From assembly GCA_032622095.1 (NCBI GenBank), contig CP136061.1, forward strand, positions 219,076,373-219,140,372: a DNA stretch of 64,000 nucleotides, given 5' to 3'. This stretch comes from Siphonodentalium dalli (lineage: Eukaryota; Mollusca; Scaphopoda; Gadilida; Siphonodentaliidae). The translations under genes were made by a program, and so were the position numbers. The first letter of the stretch is position 1. Each line of letters opens with the position of its first letter. The notes beneath the pieces are model-generated. The model was not told where the DNA came from. It saw nothing but the letters and a program-made list of their open reading frames with translations, and searched no databases. Positions 12,801-21,649 of the stretch are shown here, piece after piece.

Positions 12801-12988
12801 AATGCAAAGTAAATTTATTGGCGCGCTGCCAAATTGGTGGAAAGCACGTGCTTATTATTCACTAGTGACTAATACACTATATGATAGAAGGAAATATGTA
12901 ATGAATTTTTAAAAAGATATAATAGGGGTTTCATATGATATAATGATATAACTGTATAACTTTACCTGAAGTGAGAGTCTGTAGCCAT
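779..12988 (-). CDS. SLC25A22: Mitochondrial glutamate carrier-like gene (SLC25A22/A18 type), N-terminal 141 codons in five exons
   Basis: Coding exons on the minus strand are 12966-12988, 8971-9105, 8529-8584, 3419-3509 and 779-897. Their lengths (23, 135, 56, 91, 119 nt) join in one open frame, each with AG acceptor and GT donor. The product shows the mitochondrial carrier plan: first signature PIDLVK (residues 29-34), EGFIGMYRG loop (64-72), second transmembrane stretch with TPEKAIKL and NDFFR, then the second signature PMELLK (127-132). By family knowledge these proteins have three ~100-residue repeats and six helices in the inner mitochondrial membrane. Glutamate carriers co-transport glutamate with a proton. 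The motif [14 protein letters not shown] fits glutamate carriers better than aspartate/glutamate carriers. About 180 C-terminal residues should lie to the left of the window. Introns of roughly 0.4-5.0 kb are full of transposon relics. Substrate assignment is by recalled similarity only. Confidence 0.9.
898..2190 (-). other. Intron 4, left part: unassigned AT-rich sequence
   Basis: No coding signal seen. The right part (about 1985-2055) matches a dispersed repeat seen again at 23205-23290 (same strand) and about 35145-35230 (opposite strand). The shared core is around ACCAAATTTGGTGTGGTGA followed by a ggtaccctg box. A 12-bp A run precedes 2090. Confidence 0.5.
2195..2560 (+). repeat. Dispersed repeat unit with GGACAGACAGAC tail
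   Basis: The segment 'ggatcaaacccatattcgaa' and what follows recur as units at 4480-4940, and diverged at 19676-20020 and 36830-38010. The tail here is rich in GGACAGACAG. This is a dispersed, partly tandem non-coding repeat; small reading frames in it are incidental. Confidence 0.65.
2640..3060. repeat. Composite hairpin repeat, copy 1
   Basis: Two imperfect hairpins (about 2653-2735 and 2922-3032) share arms built on GGTCCCCAGAGGGT with a central 'gctagc' region, separated by about 190 bp. The same hairpin-spacer-hairpin arrangement and the same tail (TGTCAGACACA) occur at 10130-10510. This is probably a MITE with subterminal hairpins. Confidence 0.75.
3142..3399 (+). mobile_element. TTAA-flanked MITE, family 2, copy 1
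   Basis: Flanked by TTAA at 3138-3141 and 3400-3403. Ends are CCATTTCTATACTGAAT and its imperfect inverse ATTTAGTTTTGAAAGGG. TTAA duplication with CC-starting ends suggests a piggyBac-type MITE. Related copies are at 9149, 21430 (inverted), 36601 and a fragment at 22590. Confidence 0.8.
3419..3509 (-). CDS. SLC25A22: SLC25A22-like exon 4 (second helix, TPEKAIKL)
   Basis: The acceptor is ATATTTCCAG before 3509 and the donor GTAAGT follows 3419. The exon encodes residues 73-101 including [18 protein letters not shown] and FFRHHL. A TTAA-flanked MITE ends only 16 bp from the donor side (3142-3399 plus TTAA 3400-3403), so the splice donor narrowly escaped insertion. Confidence 0.92.
3812..4280 (+). 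mobile_element. TTAA-flanked palindromic element, family 3, copy A
   Basis: Flanked by TTAA (3808-3811, 4281-4284). TIRs begin AGGTAATCAACCCG and end CGGGTTGAGTACCT. The two halves are long inverted repeats sharing AATATTTGATTCGAGTCGAG. Three relatives lie at 54536-54990, 55030-55509 and 55848-56692. TTAA duplication fits piggyBac or Sola3-like transposition; the superfamily is not settled. Confidence 0.85.
4480..4945 (+). repeat. Tandem array, about 170-bp unit, 3 units
   Basis: The core 'ggatcaaactcaaattcgaa' recurs, diverged in the last unit, with unit starts near 4491, 4662 and 4832 (period about 170). The units also contain 'catccggaaacc'. It belongs to the dispersed family also at 2195, 19676 and 36830. 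Confidence 0.75.
4964..5600 (+). repeat. Direct duplication of about 241 bp plus GGAC-rich tail
   Basis: The block starting CATTTGGGCACAAATTGGGT at about 4965 recurs almost unchanged at about 5206. Short ATACCCAACAAGGCGG repeats follow (5440-5490), then a GGACGGACGCACGG simple-repeat tail (5535-5585). Reading frames here are incidental. Confidence 0.75.
5625..6058 (+). repeat. Repeat A, uninterrupted copy
   Basis: Inverted ends around TTGTTCTTATTTTCATTATT (about 5634 and 5945-5970). A second copy at 23768-36596 matches along its whole length but is split by two large transposons. This copy therefore gives the paralogous empty site for both insertions. Confidence 0.8.
6063..6453 (+). mobile_element. 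TTAA-flanked MITE, family 1, copy 1, with two nested hairpins
   Basis: Flanked by TTAA (6059-6062, 6454-6457); TIR CCCTTTACCCAACA. Inside lie two facing copies of a perfect-looking hairpin built on CCAATGCATTCTCTTATATA (about 6091-6163 and 6236-6305). Similar hairpins occur at 7748-7895 and 38775-38920. The CCC start and TTAA duplication are piggyBac-like. Confidence 0.85.
6615..6747 (+). mobile_element. Tc1/mariner-type hairpin MITE, copy 1 (short)
   Basis: Begins CAGTAATGCTCTAAGTAATG, ends with the inverse (GGGCATTACTG), flanked by TA. The two arms pair almost end to end. At 133 bp it lacks the inner part present in the 213-216 bp copies at 13175 and 20736. Confidence 0.85.
7030..7735 (+). 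repeat. Tandem array of about 160-bp units with AAGATGGCTGCT motif
   Basis: About 4.5 units. Landmarks 'gtgtgccgatggattcaaat' near 7054 and 7529 with variants near 7209, 7380 and 7681; ATCCAAGATGGCTGCT near 7082 and 7415 with variants near 7250 and 7556. It ends in a GACGGATGGACG tail. No protein-coding signal. Confidence 0.75.
7745..7937 (+). mobile_element. TTAA-MITE family 1, copy 2 (left end unclear)
   Basis: Contains two hairpins with GCATTCTCTTATATRTG arms, as in the element at 6063-6453. The right end GAAAGGG is followed by TTAA (7938-7941). A left TTAA is not evident, so the left border is approximate. Confidence 0.65.
8090..8515 (+). repeat. Diverged tandem repeat with GGACGGACGG tail
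   Basis: About three units. Landmarks: 'gcgaactcatt' near 8095 and 8217 (variant near 8377) and ATATCCGGCCG near 8196 and 8355. The tail at 8470-8505 is GGACGGACGG-rich. It lies in intron 3, just downstream of exon 3 in the gene's direction. Confidence 0.65.
8529..8584 (-). CDS. SLC25A22: SLC25A22-like exon 3 (matrix helix and MYRG loop)
   Basis: The acceptor is CTTTTCTTCAG before 8584 and the donor GTTAGT follows 8529. The exon encodes [18 protein letters not shown], the amphipathic matrix helix and conserved [DE]G-x4-[YF]-[RK]-G element of carrier repeat 1. Its phase (one base completing exon 2, one base left over) matches both neighbours. Confidence 0.92.
8971..9105 (-). CDS. SLC25A22: SLC25A22-like exon 2 (first helix and first carrier signature)
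   Basis: The acceptor is ..TTTTTTCAACAG before 9105 and the donor GTGAGT follows 8971. The exon encodes residues 9-52: a Gly-rich first membrane helix ([14 protein letters not shown]), the signature [10 protein letters not shown] and a polar matrix loop rich in Gln, Pro and Asn. This is the most diagnostic exon of the gene. Confidence 0.93.
9149..9393 (+). mobile_element. TTAA-flanked MITE, family 2, copy 2
   Basis: Starts CCCTGTCTATACTGAATGG after CTAA (9145-9148, a mutated TTAA) and ends ATTTAGTACAGAAAGAG before TTAA (9394-9397). Sequence parallels 3142-3399 throughout. It sits in intron 1, 43 bp upstream (in gene direction) of exon 2. Confidence 0.8.
9417..9473 (-). pseudogene. Decayed partial duplicate of SLC25A22-like exon 2
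   Basis: The stretch repeats about 57 bp of exon 2 (around 9013-9078) in the same orientation. It includes the codons for LVKTRLQN, but a deletion of about 8 bp after ATCGATG shifts the frame. It lies in intron 1, upstream of exon 2 in the gene's direction. A small pyrimidine-AACAG block is also repeated at 9401-9416 and 9531-9548. It is non-functional as an exon. Confidence 0.75.
10130..10510. repeat. Composite hairpin repeat, copy 2
   Basis: Same arrangement as 2640-3060: a half hairpin near 10135-10200, spacer, then a full hairpin at about 10385-10480 with arms around CCCCAGAGGGTGAATT and the tail TGTCAGACACA. Confidence 0.75.
10511..12190. other. Intron 1, unassigned sequence
   Basis: AT-rich intronic DNA without a credible exon. 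Around 11010-11360 are diverged units of the dispersed repeat with 'gaacttgatcaagatattg'-like wording. Short reading frames here lack homology or codon signal. Confidence 0.5.
12201..12363. repeat. Imperfect hairpin repeat, about 160 bp
   Basis: Arms around CATAAGATTTTATGAAATGA and TTTCATAAAATCTTAT, with a loop near 12280. This is a simple inverted repeat, probably a MITE; no clear target duplication was identified. Confidence 0.7.
12966..12988 (-). CDS. SLC25A22: SLC25A22-like coding exon 1 (start codon)
   Basis: The ATG is at 12988 and the exon encodes MATDSHF plus two bases of codon 8, ending at a GTAAAG donor (12960-12965). The short polar leader before the first helix matches the usual N-terminus of glutamate carriers. 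The exon extends upstream as 5' UTR by an unknown distance; a TGCAG at about 13071-13075 could be an acceptor, so a further 5' non-coding exon is possible. The start was chosen because the phase joins exactly to exon 2 and restores the family N-terminus. Confidence 0.78.
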
Positions 12989-13174
12989 TAACTTGAAATC
13001 ACTTGTGTTAATGGCAGCTGAATTTCTGTTTTCTTCAGTTTTCTCTCAAACTTCTCTCACCTGCAATATAGTATGATCTTATAATACCTCATCTTCAAAA
13101 GACAAGAAATTGTTCCGAAACAAACAGTATTCCAAACGAGAAAAAAATCTATAGATAAACCTGTCTTCAATATA

Positions 13175-13389
13175 CAGTAGTAATGCCCTAAATAATCGAC
13201 TCCTTAGCCACAGCAGAATTATTGGTAACTTTGCAGGATTTAGTCAGAAATATGGTTTGTTGCCATTCTCAGAAAGCTCTCAGTGAGAGCTTTCCGACAA
13301 ATGGCAACAGGCTATATTTCCAACTAAATCCTGAAAAATTACTAATAATTTTGCTGTGGTTAAGAAGTCGATTATTTAGGGCATTACTG
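13175..13389 (+). mobile_element. Tc1/mariner-type hairpin MITE, copy 2
   Basis: TA-flanked; starts CAGTAGTAATGCCCTAAATA and ends GGGCATTACTG. Near-complete hairpin with central GAAAGCTCTCAGTGAGAGC. It lies about 190 bp upstream of the SLC25A22-like start codon, so it may sit in the promoter or 5' leader region. Confidence 0.88.
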
Positions 13390-13917
13390 TACCAGTAATA
13401 ATAACAGCTCAAAACTGAATGTAATATAACTTTGATGAACTAAGACCATATCCAGATGTTATGCTGTGAAAATTCTCAGCTTATATGAAGATAAGAAGAT
13501 ACTTAAAAAGCTTTAATAGTCAGAACCAGTACTCTGAGCATAAACTCCACATACATACCAAACTAATCCAGGTGTGAGAGGAGCAATCATTTATAAACAT
13601 ATGTTAGCTGAGTGCATCCAGATTAGTTGTATAATAGTGTATAATCACACCGAATCCCCAGGTAGATAGTTATTGACTTGACCTATTACTGATCAGATCC
13701 AGAGACTCAAGACTGAAGACTCTGGCAGAGAAATGTGGAGATACTTAACTGTAACCATGTTGCCACCACTTGTGCTGTGCCCATGTGTATGAAAAGGTAC
13801 AGGAACAAACAGAAGTGAACCTGAATGCACACAAGGACCAACATAGAGGGCCACTTGGGAGACATCACACTAAAATGTGCCACTTATCCCTACTTTTGTC
13901 CCCCTGAGAAGCGACCA
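13390..13917. other. Upstream flank of the carrier gene, no gene seen
   Basis: Moderate-GC sequence between the hairpin MITE and the giant palindrome. I see no TATA box or initiator that I can defend, and no exon. Confidence 0.4.
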
Positions 13918-15337
13918 GTATAGTCCAGGAGATATTGGTCAACCTCTGCACCCCCCCCCCCCCCCCCCCAGGACTCAACTTCACCCAACTAATTTTCTTC
14001 CTTAAGGTCTCCTATAATTTTTTTCACTTGTTAACAAGAAAAAAAAGTGGCCGCAGAGACTCCAGACAAGATGGCGTCCATCATGGCGGCCATTTTTTTT
14101 AAATGCACCATGTCTCTTTGATCGCCGTTATAGTAAAGATGATGTCACATGCGGTCTTGTTTTCAGTTCGATTCGTTATGCTAATATACAGCCCTTACAA
14201 ACTAGCCAAAAATCCGACACCAGAATCCAATATGGCGGCCAAGATGGCCGCCGAAATGTGAAAATATGCTATTTTTCTGACATGTTACCACCTTTCGTTT
14301 GTCTCTGTGGGAAAATGTTGGCATCTTTGCGTCATGTTATACATTTATCATATAGAGGAGTCACTTTCGACCACATGGGGACCATAATATACATTCATTG
14401 CGGGATATTTTTGTCCGATATCACGTTTTCCCAAATGCCGGTATAATAGGTCAAAGCCGAATCTACGTTAATAACGCGATGTAATGTTTCGAATCAATGA
14501 ATGTTATTGCTATTATAACAACACCCATGCATATATATGTGCAGGAGATACTCGAGCTATGATTCCTCTTATACCTGAGTTGAGGAATATTTACCCAAAT
14601 CCAAGATGGCGGCCAAAATGGCCACCAGAAATAAAAAAATCGCCGAAAATCGCCGATTTTAACATCAGTGAGCATTATTGTCATGAAAACTCCACACCTG
14701 CTTACTATTGTGAGTTGGAAACACTTAGGCGATGAACTTTCCTTGTACCATATCCAAATAAAAGTACCCCAAATCCAAAATGGCGCCCACAATGGCGGAC
14801 AGATTTTGAAAAATCGCCGAAATTCCCTCATATTCACATCATTGGGCATTATTGTCGAGACAACTCCACCCATGCTTACAGTTGAGTTGGAAATACTGAG
14901 GTGAAGTTATTACCTTACATCTCATGCAAGAAATTGTTTTCCAAATCGTAGATGGCGTCCAAAATGGCGCCCGAAATTTGAAAACAAGTTTATATTCCTT
15001 TACTTTCTTACGATGGGCGTTATTGTTTCGCGATTTCTATCCACCATTACATTTGATATGGAATAGTGACATGAAGTATTCATTAGGGTTTGGGAATTGA
15101 TACTCACAGCCAATATCGTTGCTAAATTGGCGGCTACAATTTGAAAAGAAATCGATATTTTCACATCTTAATTTCAACTTTTTGTCATAATATCGGTATG
15201 AATGGACGAAACTGTACATACACCATCTACCAGTTCAACTTGAAGGTATCAAAATGCATAACATAGCTCGTATCCTTCTGGAAAGATGAAAACCACAATT
15301 AATATCGCAATGTGGCATTTCGAAATCCATTCTCCAC

Positions 15338-15532
15338 TTAGCGCCGATAATGGCCGTAAGCGTAGGTGCGCCGAATAGTTATATCAGAACAATTACCTGA
15401 TAACAGATTCTGATTTGCCACGTCACGTCCATAGTTATATGGACCAGCTTCCATTTCTTTGTCTGATAAATCTAGGTAGCTCACACCGACAAAGTATTCA
15501 CCACTTCCTGGGAGTAGGGTCCCTCTAATCAT
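15338..15532 (-). pseudogene. Coding-like segment in left arm of the giant palindrome, unrecognised
   Basis: A 64-codon open frame with ordinary protein-like composition, including GSGEYFVGVSYLDL and EMEAGPYNYGRD. It is bounded by an AG (just after ATGATT) and by CAG-GTAATT, so the part of about 15402-15525 could be an exon. The mirrored stretch in the right arm (about 17300-17520) aligns but has stops and indels. I do not recognise the domain. It may be a captured host exon or a relic of the element's own protein. Confidence 0.45.
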
Positions 15533-15749
15533 AACGTTTCAAACAATTCATTTTCCGGTGTCTAGCTTACGATTTTAAATATTTGCTCAATGTGATATTT
15601 GTGCGTCATCTTGAACTATGAAGGCATATGACCGATGAGTATACAAGCTTACAGAAGGTCATCTCTATGTATGTGTCTCATACCCCATGGGGATAACGAC
15701 ATGTACACCTGGCGAACCAGTTAGCTAGTCACTTCCCAATAGATGGTTC

Positions 15750-16114
15750 GTCAACTCACAAACTCAGCGAACGTATTGGCATATGTGGACAACTTCGACA
15801 GTGTTTCGAAGGTTGCTAGCTGTCTCATTCCCTTGAGCAGATGTCTATCTGCTAAGGAGAAGACCATAGTGTACAGACTACCACACTTCTTGACCATGAT
15901 CCGAAGCAACCTGTGTGACGCCCCGCATTTGTCTCGTCGAATATCTCCCAGCAGAGAGAACCAATGCTCGCGGTGCTAGTTTATGGACATGCGCCATGAT
16001 AGTGGGAATGAAATGGGCCACGGTATACACCACCCCTACACCTGGTGCATGTTTAAGATATAGAATGTCATGCGTGTCGGTTTTATTTGGTGTGGTAAGA
16101 TTGTATTTCCACAT
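15750..16114 (-). pseudogene. Decayed reading frame in left palindrome arm
   Basis: A minus-strand frame with one internal stop aligns in the same frame with the plus-strand frame of the other arm (16768-17049). Shared wording includes TIMAHVHKLAP versus TIMTHTHKLAP, ending FVS-stop versus YAN-stop. Agreement of frame between diverged arms suggests that the ancestor was coding. Family not recognised. Confidence 0.45.
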
Positions 16115-16767
16115 CCGTTTCGAAGCCTTTCTGATTCAACTACGTACATTTTTGTCTGGATAATACTATGCTAGCCTCCCTCAAAACAGTCGGATGGACT
16201 GAAGGATAATGTCTTTATAGCATGAATGTATGCGTTTTTTGTTATCCTCTCTCAGTGTTAGTGTTATTATGTTGGCGGTATTATTCAAGAAAATGTCAGG
16301 AACTGTGGTGCATTTATTTCACTATGTATTTAAAGAACAATTTACAGTCTCGATGGCAATGGCTGTGGACGTTGGGAAACGCGACCTTTATGGTCATATA
16401 GCTTTATATATATAACTTTAGAATATAGCAGTTAATGTCTCATGCAGGAAAATGTTCGCAATGGTGATGTTACCAAGAAATCACTTGGTGTACCAACGTT
16501 TGTTGAACTGAATGCAAGAGCATTTGTACTTTCTTGAACCATACCACCCAGCGTGAGTATGACATATCAAACTATCAAAGGTATCGCCTTTAAGACTATA
16601 CTCCAGTCTTGGTGGGGCTTATACAGCAGTAGCCAATGACACACGCCTGGTCCAGCTGTTTAAGAACGGCTTCCAAACGGATGCGAACATACAATCTTAG
16701 CATACAAGGAAAGCAAAGCCACACATGAGATCCTGTCTGGATCTAAAACATAACAAAATAAGGGGCG

Positions 16768-17049
16768 GTGCAGTCATGGTCCAATTTCATTTCCACTATC
16801 ATGACACATACCCACAAACTAGCACCGTGTGTATTGTTATCATCTGCTTGGATCTGTTCGGTGAGACGATTGCTGAACGCCAACAAGCTTCTTCTTATGA
16901 TCATGTTCAAGGAGTTTGGGTATATTATGCATTATGGTCTTCTACGCCTTAGCAGAAATGCATCCGTCAAATGTCGGGCTTTCAACACTCGAAGCCATAT
17001 TCAGAAGTTGTCCGGGTACGTCAGTGCATTAGATGAGTATGCGAATTGA
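16768..17049 (+). pseudogene. Decayed reading frame in right palindrome arm
   Basis: Mirror partner of 15750-16114. It is open for 93 codons (STIMTHTHKLAPCVLL near its start, SGYVSALDEYAN at its end). Because the arms are inverted copies, this is the same ancestral coding segment. Function unknown. Confidence 0.45.
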
Positions 17050-18930
17050 TGAACCATATATTGGGAAGTAGCCGTTTGGGAAGATCACCAGGTGTACACG
17101 TTGTTATCCCCATTGGGCAACCAAAGCTGACAATACGCAGATAGATAGGTCCTTCTGAAAGCTAGTATACGCATCGACCGGATACCTTTCTAGTGTATCG
17201 CACAAGATGATTCCTATACCCCATATGTAGCATCTGAATTATACCATAAGCTATACCACGAATGAAGCTCGCTAAGAATTCCAAGCTTTCGAAACAAACA
17301 CGTGAGCTGGACACCGGCATATGTATTGTTTGAAACATTCCGATTAGTGGCACCCTTCTACAAAGAAGTGTAGTAAACTGTTGTTGTGAGTGAGATAGAT
17401 TAATCTGACGAAGAGACGGAAACGGGTCTAGATAATGCTGAATGTGGCAATTCAGAATAAGCTCAGGTAGTGTTTTTTTTATTCTTGGAAGTCATAATAT
17501 GACTATTCGGCGCACCTATATACGGTTACGGCAAGTATGAGCCTTTAGTGGAGAATGGATTTTGAAATGCCACATCGCGATTGTGGGTTTTCATCATTCC
17601 AAAAGGCTACGACTTACATTGGAACTAATATATGGCTTATAGTATGTACCGTTTCGTCTATACAAATCGATATTATGACAAAAAGTTTAAATTAGTATGT
17701 GATAATATCGGCTTCTTTTCAATTTATGGCCGCCAGTTTGGCCGCCATATTGACTGTGAGTATCACTTGCCAAACCCTAATGAATAATTCATACATATCA
17801 ACATGTAATGGTGGGTAGAAATCGCGAAACAATAACGCCCATCCTAAGAAAGTAAAGGAATGTAGGCGTATTTTCAAATTTCGGTCGCCATTTTGGCCGC
17901 CATCTTCGATATGGAAAACCATTTCTTGCTTGAGATTTAAGGTAATTACTTCACCTCAGTATTTCCAACTCAACTGTACGCATGGATGGAGTTAATTGTC
18001 TCCACAATAATGCCCAATGATGTGAATATGAGGGAATTTCGGTGATTTTTCAAAATCTGTCCGCCATTGTGGGCGCCATTTTGGATTTGGGGTACTTTTA
18101 TTTGGATATGGTACAAGGAAAGTTCTTCGCCTAGGTGTTCCCAACTCACAATAGTAAGCAGGTGTGGAGTTTTCATGACAATAATGCTCACTGATGTTAA
18201 AATCGGCGATTTTCGGCGATTTTTTATTTCTGGTGGCCATTTTGGCCGCCATCTTGGATTTGGGTAAATATTCCTCAACTCAGGTATAAGAGGAATCATA
18301 GCTCGAGTATCTCCTGCACATATATATGCATGGGTGTTGTTATAATAGCAATAACATTCATTGATTCGAAACATTACATCGCATTATTAACGTAGATTCG
18401 GCTTTGACCTATTATACCGGCATTTGGGAAAACGTGATATCGGACAAAAATATCCCGCAATGAATGTATATTATGGTCCCCATGTGGTCGAAAATGACTC
18501 CTCTATATGATAAATGTATAACATGACGCAAAGATGCCAACATTTTCCCACAGAGACAAACGAAAGGTGGTAACATGTCAGAAAAATAGCATATTTTCAC
18601 ATTTCGGCGGCCATCTTGGGCGCCATATTGGATTCTGGTGTCGGATTTTTGGCTAATTTGTAAGGGTTGTATATTAACATAACGAATCGAGCGGAAAATA
18701 AGACGACATGTGATATCATCTTTACTATAACGGCGATCAAAGAGACATGGTGCATTTAAAAAAAATGGCCGCCATGATGGACGCCATCTTGTCTGGAGTC
18801 TCTGCGGCCACTTTTTTTTCTTGTTAACAAGTGAAAAAAATTAGAGGATACCTTAAGGAAGAAAATTAGTGGGGTGAAGTTGAGTCCTGGGGGGGGGTGC
18901 AGAGGTTGACCAATATCTCCTGGACTAGTA

Positions 18931-20735
18931 TGCATACATGTATGTCCCAACAGTATATTTACTGATTATAATGGTGTTCTTACTCACTATAGTGGTTTTA
19001 TAAATGGGCTCTTGTGTTGTACGATAATTATCGGATCATAGAAAGGTGATGTTGAGGTGTAAATTGAACTTAAGTCAATGCTACTCATCCCTGATAACAG
19101 TCCACTTCTCCATAATAACCAAACATGGGGAAGTGACTTCCCCTATTTTTAAACCTCTGGGCTAGTCTCTGATAGCACCGAATAAATTTTGAAGGAAAAA
19201 TTACTGTTGACTTAGGTTTTTAAAGATGGTGTATTTCCTTGAACATTCTGTTTTAATTAAAAATAATATTTAAAATAAAAGGTCAGCCAACCACAGTGTC
19301 ACAGTTTCTAAGTAAAACAAAAGTTGAAAAAGGGAAATAACTCCGGATGGACGCACAGATGGGACGGACAGACGGGACGCGGCTGATTACAATAGTCCCC
19401 CAAAAATAAATTTTTCGGGAGACAATAATAGTTTGGAGTCTAGCAAATGTTCCTCCTAAGTTATACCTACAAACTGGGACAGGAAACAAAACTATATTTA
19501 GAACTTAAATATTTTTTGAAACTCTATCCTATTAAAATTTTCATAGACAATTTTTCATTGCTTGGAATAGATAGAGCATCTTCAATACATTTTTACAAGA
19601 ACATAGAGAAATTTAAAACTAGAGTTCCTATCTGCTACTGAAGTAATCACCCAATTTTGAACAAAAATGAAGAGAATTATGTTATAACTTTTAATAACTC
19701 CATCATAAATGGTCAGACTGGATCCAAATTCGAACATGATCAGGACTTTCTCATATGAAGGCCACATACCAAGTTTCTTACAATTCTGTCAAATATTTTT
19801 CAATTTATCATCTGGACAATAAAATAATCAGCAAATATCTGTCAAAACGGAGCATAACTTCAACACAAATGGTCAGACCAGACCCAAATTTGAACTTGAT
19901 AAGAACTTTCTCATATGAAGGCCACAAACCAAGTTTCATCAAATTCTGTCAATACTATTCAAGTTATCATCCGGACAACAAACATTTCAGATGGGTGGAC
20001 AAATGGACGTTCATTTCTCTAGTCCCCCAAATGTTTGTAAAAAAGAGAGACACCATATATTTCTATATACAAACTACTAGTAATATGCATTATTAAATGT
20101 TTATGATGGTCACTGATGAAGTAGCATCAGAGTCTTTCTAATTTCCTCTTACAGAAAAAAATTCACAATGCGTGAGTTCAAACTAATAACACTTCTTACA
20201 ATTTCCCAGATTTACCAGCTGATTTACTGGATTTACAGCAGAATGATTATACCCTACCTTGAAAACTAGGAAACTGTCAGTGGTGATTAAAAATAATATG
20301 CCAATCTTGATAGTATACATGTACACAGCAAGTACTGAAGCTACCTAATCCTGTGCATGTAGATGTTTGGTTTGAGTCACATTTACAAAATTTATGACAG
20401 AAATTTTGTCCAGAAATAATATATTCATGACATATTCGTGACAAGCAGAGGGTGACAGATATCAGTTATCAATTGCATCGCAAATTTAATGACAGCCTCA
20501 CAAATATTCAACCAATAGCTGACTTCTTAAAACCCTTTATCATTTTCAGTGTCTCAAAGTAAATGCATCTTCCCATGCATTAAATCCTGTTTACAGGGGT
20601 AGTCAGGCTGTTAAGTTCAACATTTAGTCAAGCATCCTGTTTCAGTAATTATGTGTTGGACTTTCAATCAAAGGGGTAACAAGGAGTGATAACATTACTA
20701 TTAACTTTTGATGGCTAAAGACTCACTGACAAGTA
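18931..20735. other. Unassigned sequence with dispersed-repeat units
   Basis: Units of the GGTCAGAC(C/T)GGA-type repeat lie at about 19676-19760 and 19845-20020 (period about 168), and a GGACGGACAGACGGGACG tail lies at 19350-19400. The rest shows no gene or structure that I can support. Confidence 0.5.
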
Positions 20736-20951
20736 CAGTAATGCCCTAAATAATTGACTCCTTAACCACAGCATAATTATGGGTAACTTTTCAGGATTTA
20801 GTCGGAAATATGGCTTGTTGCCATTCATTGGAAAGCTCTCGGTGAGAGCTTTCCGATGAATGGCAACAAGCCATATTTCCGACAAAATCCTGAAAAGTTT
20901 ATACCCATAATTCTGCTGTGGTTAAGGAGTCGATTATTTAGGGCATTACTG
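20736..20951 (+). mobile_element. Tc1/mariner-type hairpin MITE, copy 3
   Basis: TA-flanked, CAGTAATGCCCTAAATAATT to GGGCATTACTG, 216 bp, almost perfect hairpin with central CTCTCGGTGAGAGC. The best preserved copy of the family. Confidence 0.92.
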
Positions 20952-21429
20952 TAGTTTACTTGGGGAATGTTCAAATGAATACAAGATACAATATGTCAGC
21001 CCTGTTAATTCGAAGAAATTTGCTTAGGCTGACAAATTTCCTAGGCCAGAAGTATTTCCTCGTCTAAAAATCCAAGGGTCCGCTTAGTTGCATGCTCTAC
21101 ACGTATGAGATCAATTTACAATTTGAACTTGATCCAATGGCAGATTTGGGGTTGGGTCTGGCTTAAAATTGTTGATTATCAAGATAGTCCTTCTTGTTAT
21201 CTCAGTTGTCCTTGGCATTCAACAATGAATTTTGGCTGCCTGCGACTTCCATAGTGCGAAATTGAGACAAATTGTCAGCAGCAATTTGTTTCAATTTTGC
21301 ACAAAACATACATGTAGGCTGGTTCTGAAATTTGCCTCAGCTCAGCCGATAGCCGATGCTAATTAACAGGGCTGGTATTGTGTTAAACATTGTTTCTTGT
21401 ATGGTCTGGTGGAGTGCAGGATATCAGTA

Positions 21430-21644
21430 GAAATGTTCACAAATGGCCTAAAATAATTATCTGATCATTTCCTCCAATTGACCAATTGATTAGGAATCTT
21501 ATGTCTTCTGCACAATAGAATTATACCAATAAAAAAATCCCTCCAAATCAGTCCAAATGATTAATAATAAACCATTCCAATGTGTACTTTAATAATTGAA
21601 AGCCAGATAATAGATTCCATTCAGTAATAAAATTATAAAAAGGT
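21430..21644 (-). mobile_element. TTAA-MITE family 2, inverted copy
   Basis: Read on the minus strand it begins CCTTTTTATAATTTTATTACT next to TTAA (21645-21648) and continues with TACACATTGGAATGGTTTAT as in copies at 3142 and 9149. The far end (about 21430) is indistinct. A related end fragment occurs at 22590-22646 before TTAA. Confidence 0.6.
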
Positions 21645-21649
21645 TTAAA

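Larger units (their letters stand above)
13921..18927. mobile_element. Giant palindromic TIR element, 5.0 kb
   Basis: Ends are TAGTCCAGGAGATATTGG and its exact inverse, flanked by GTA at 13918-13920 and 18928-18930. Arms of about 2.3 kb (13921 to ~16200 and ~16600 to 18927) are recognisably inverted copies, with a weakly paired centre. Each arm carries about six ATGGC-rich modules, roughly 160-185 bp apart where they are regular (left near 14070, 14231, 14604, 14779, 14951, 15128). The element at 30281-34692 shares ends, 3-bp TSD size and part of the arm. No transposase was recognised. A 3-bp TSD is known for PIF/Harbinger and CACTA, but these ends match neither clearly. Confidence 0.9.

Noticed and set aside
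13951-13969. Poly-C run as a functional element
   Set aside because: The mirrored position in the right arm has only a short G run; the difference is simple homopolymer instability.
14463-14873. 136-codon minus-strand frame and its partner at 17970-18374
   Set aside because: Both arise from the ATGGC-module repeats of the palindrome arms; opposite strands are open as well, so there is no coding evidence.
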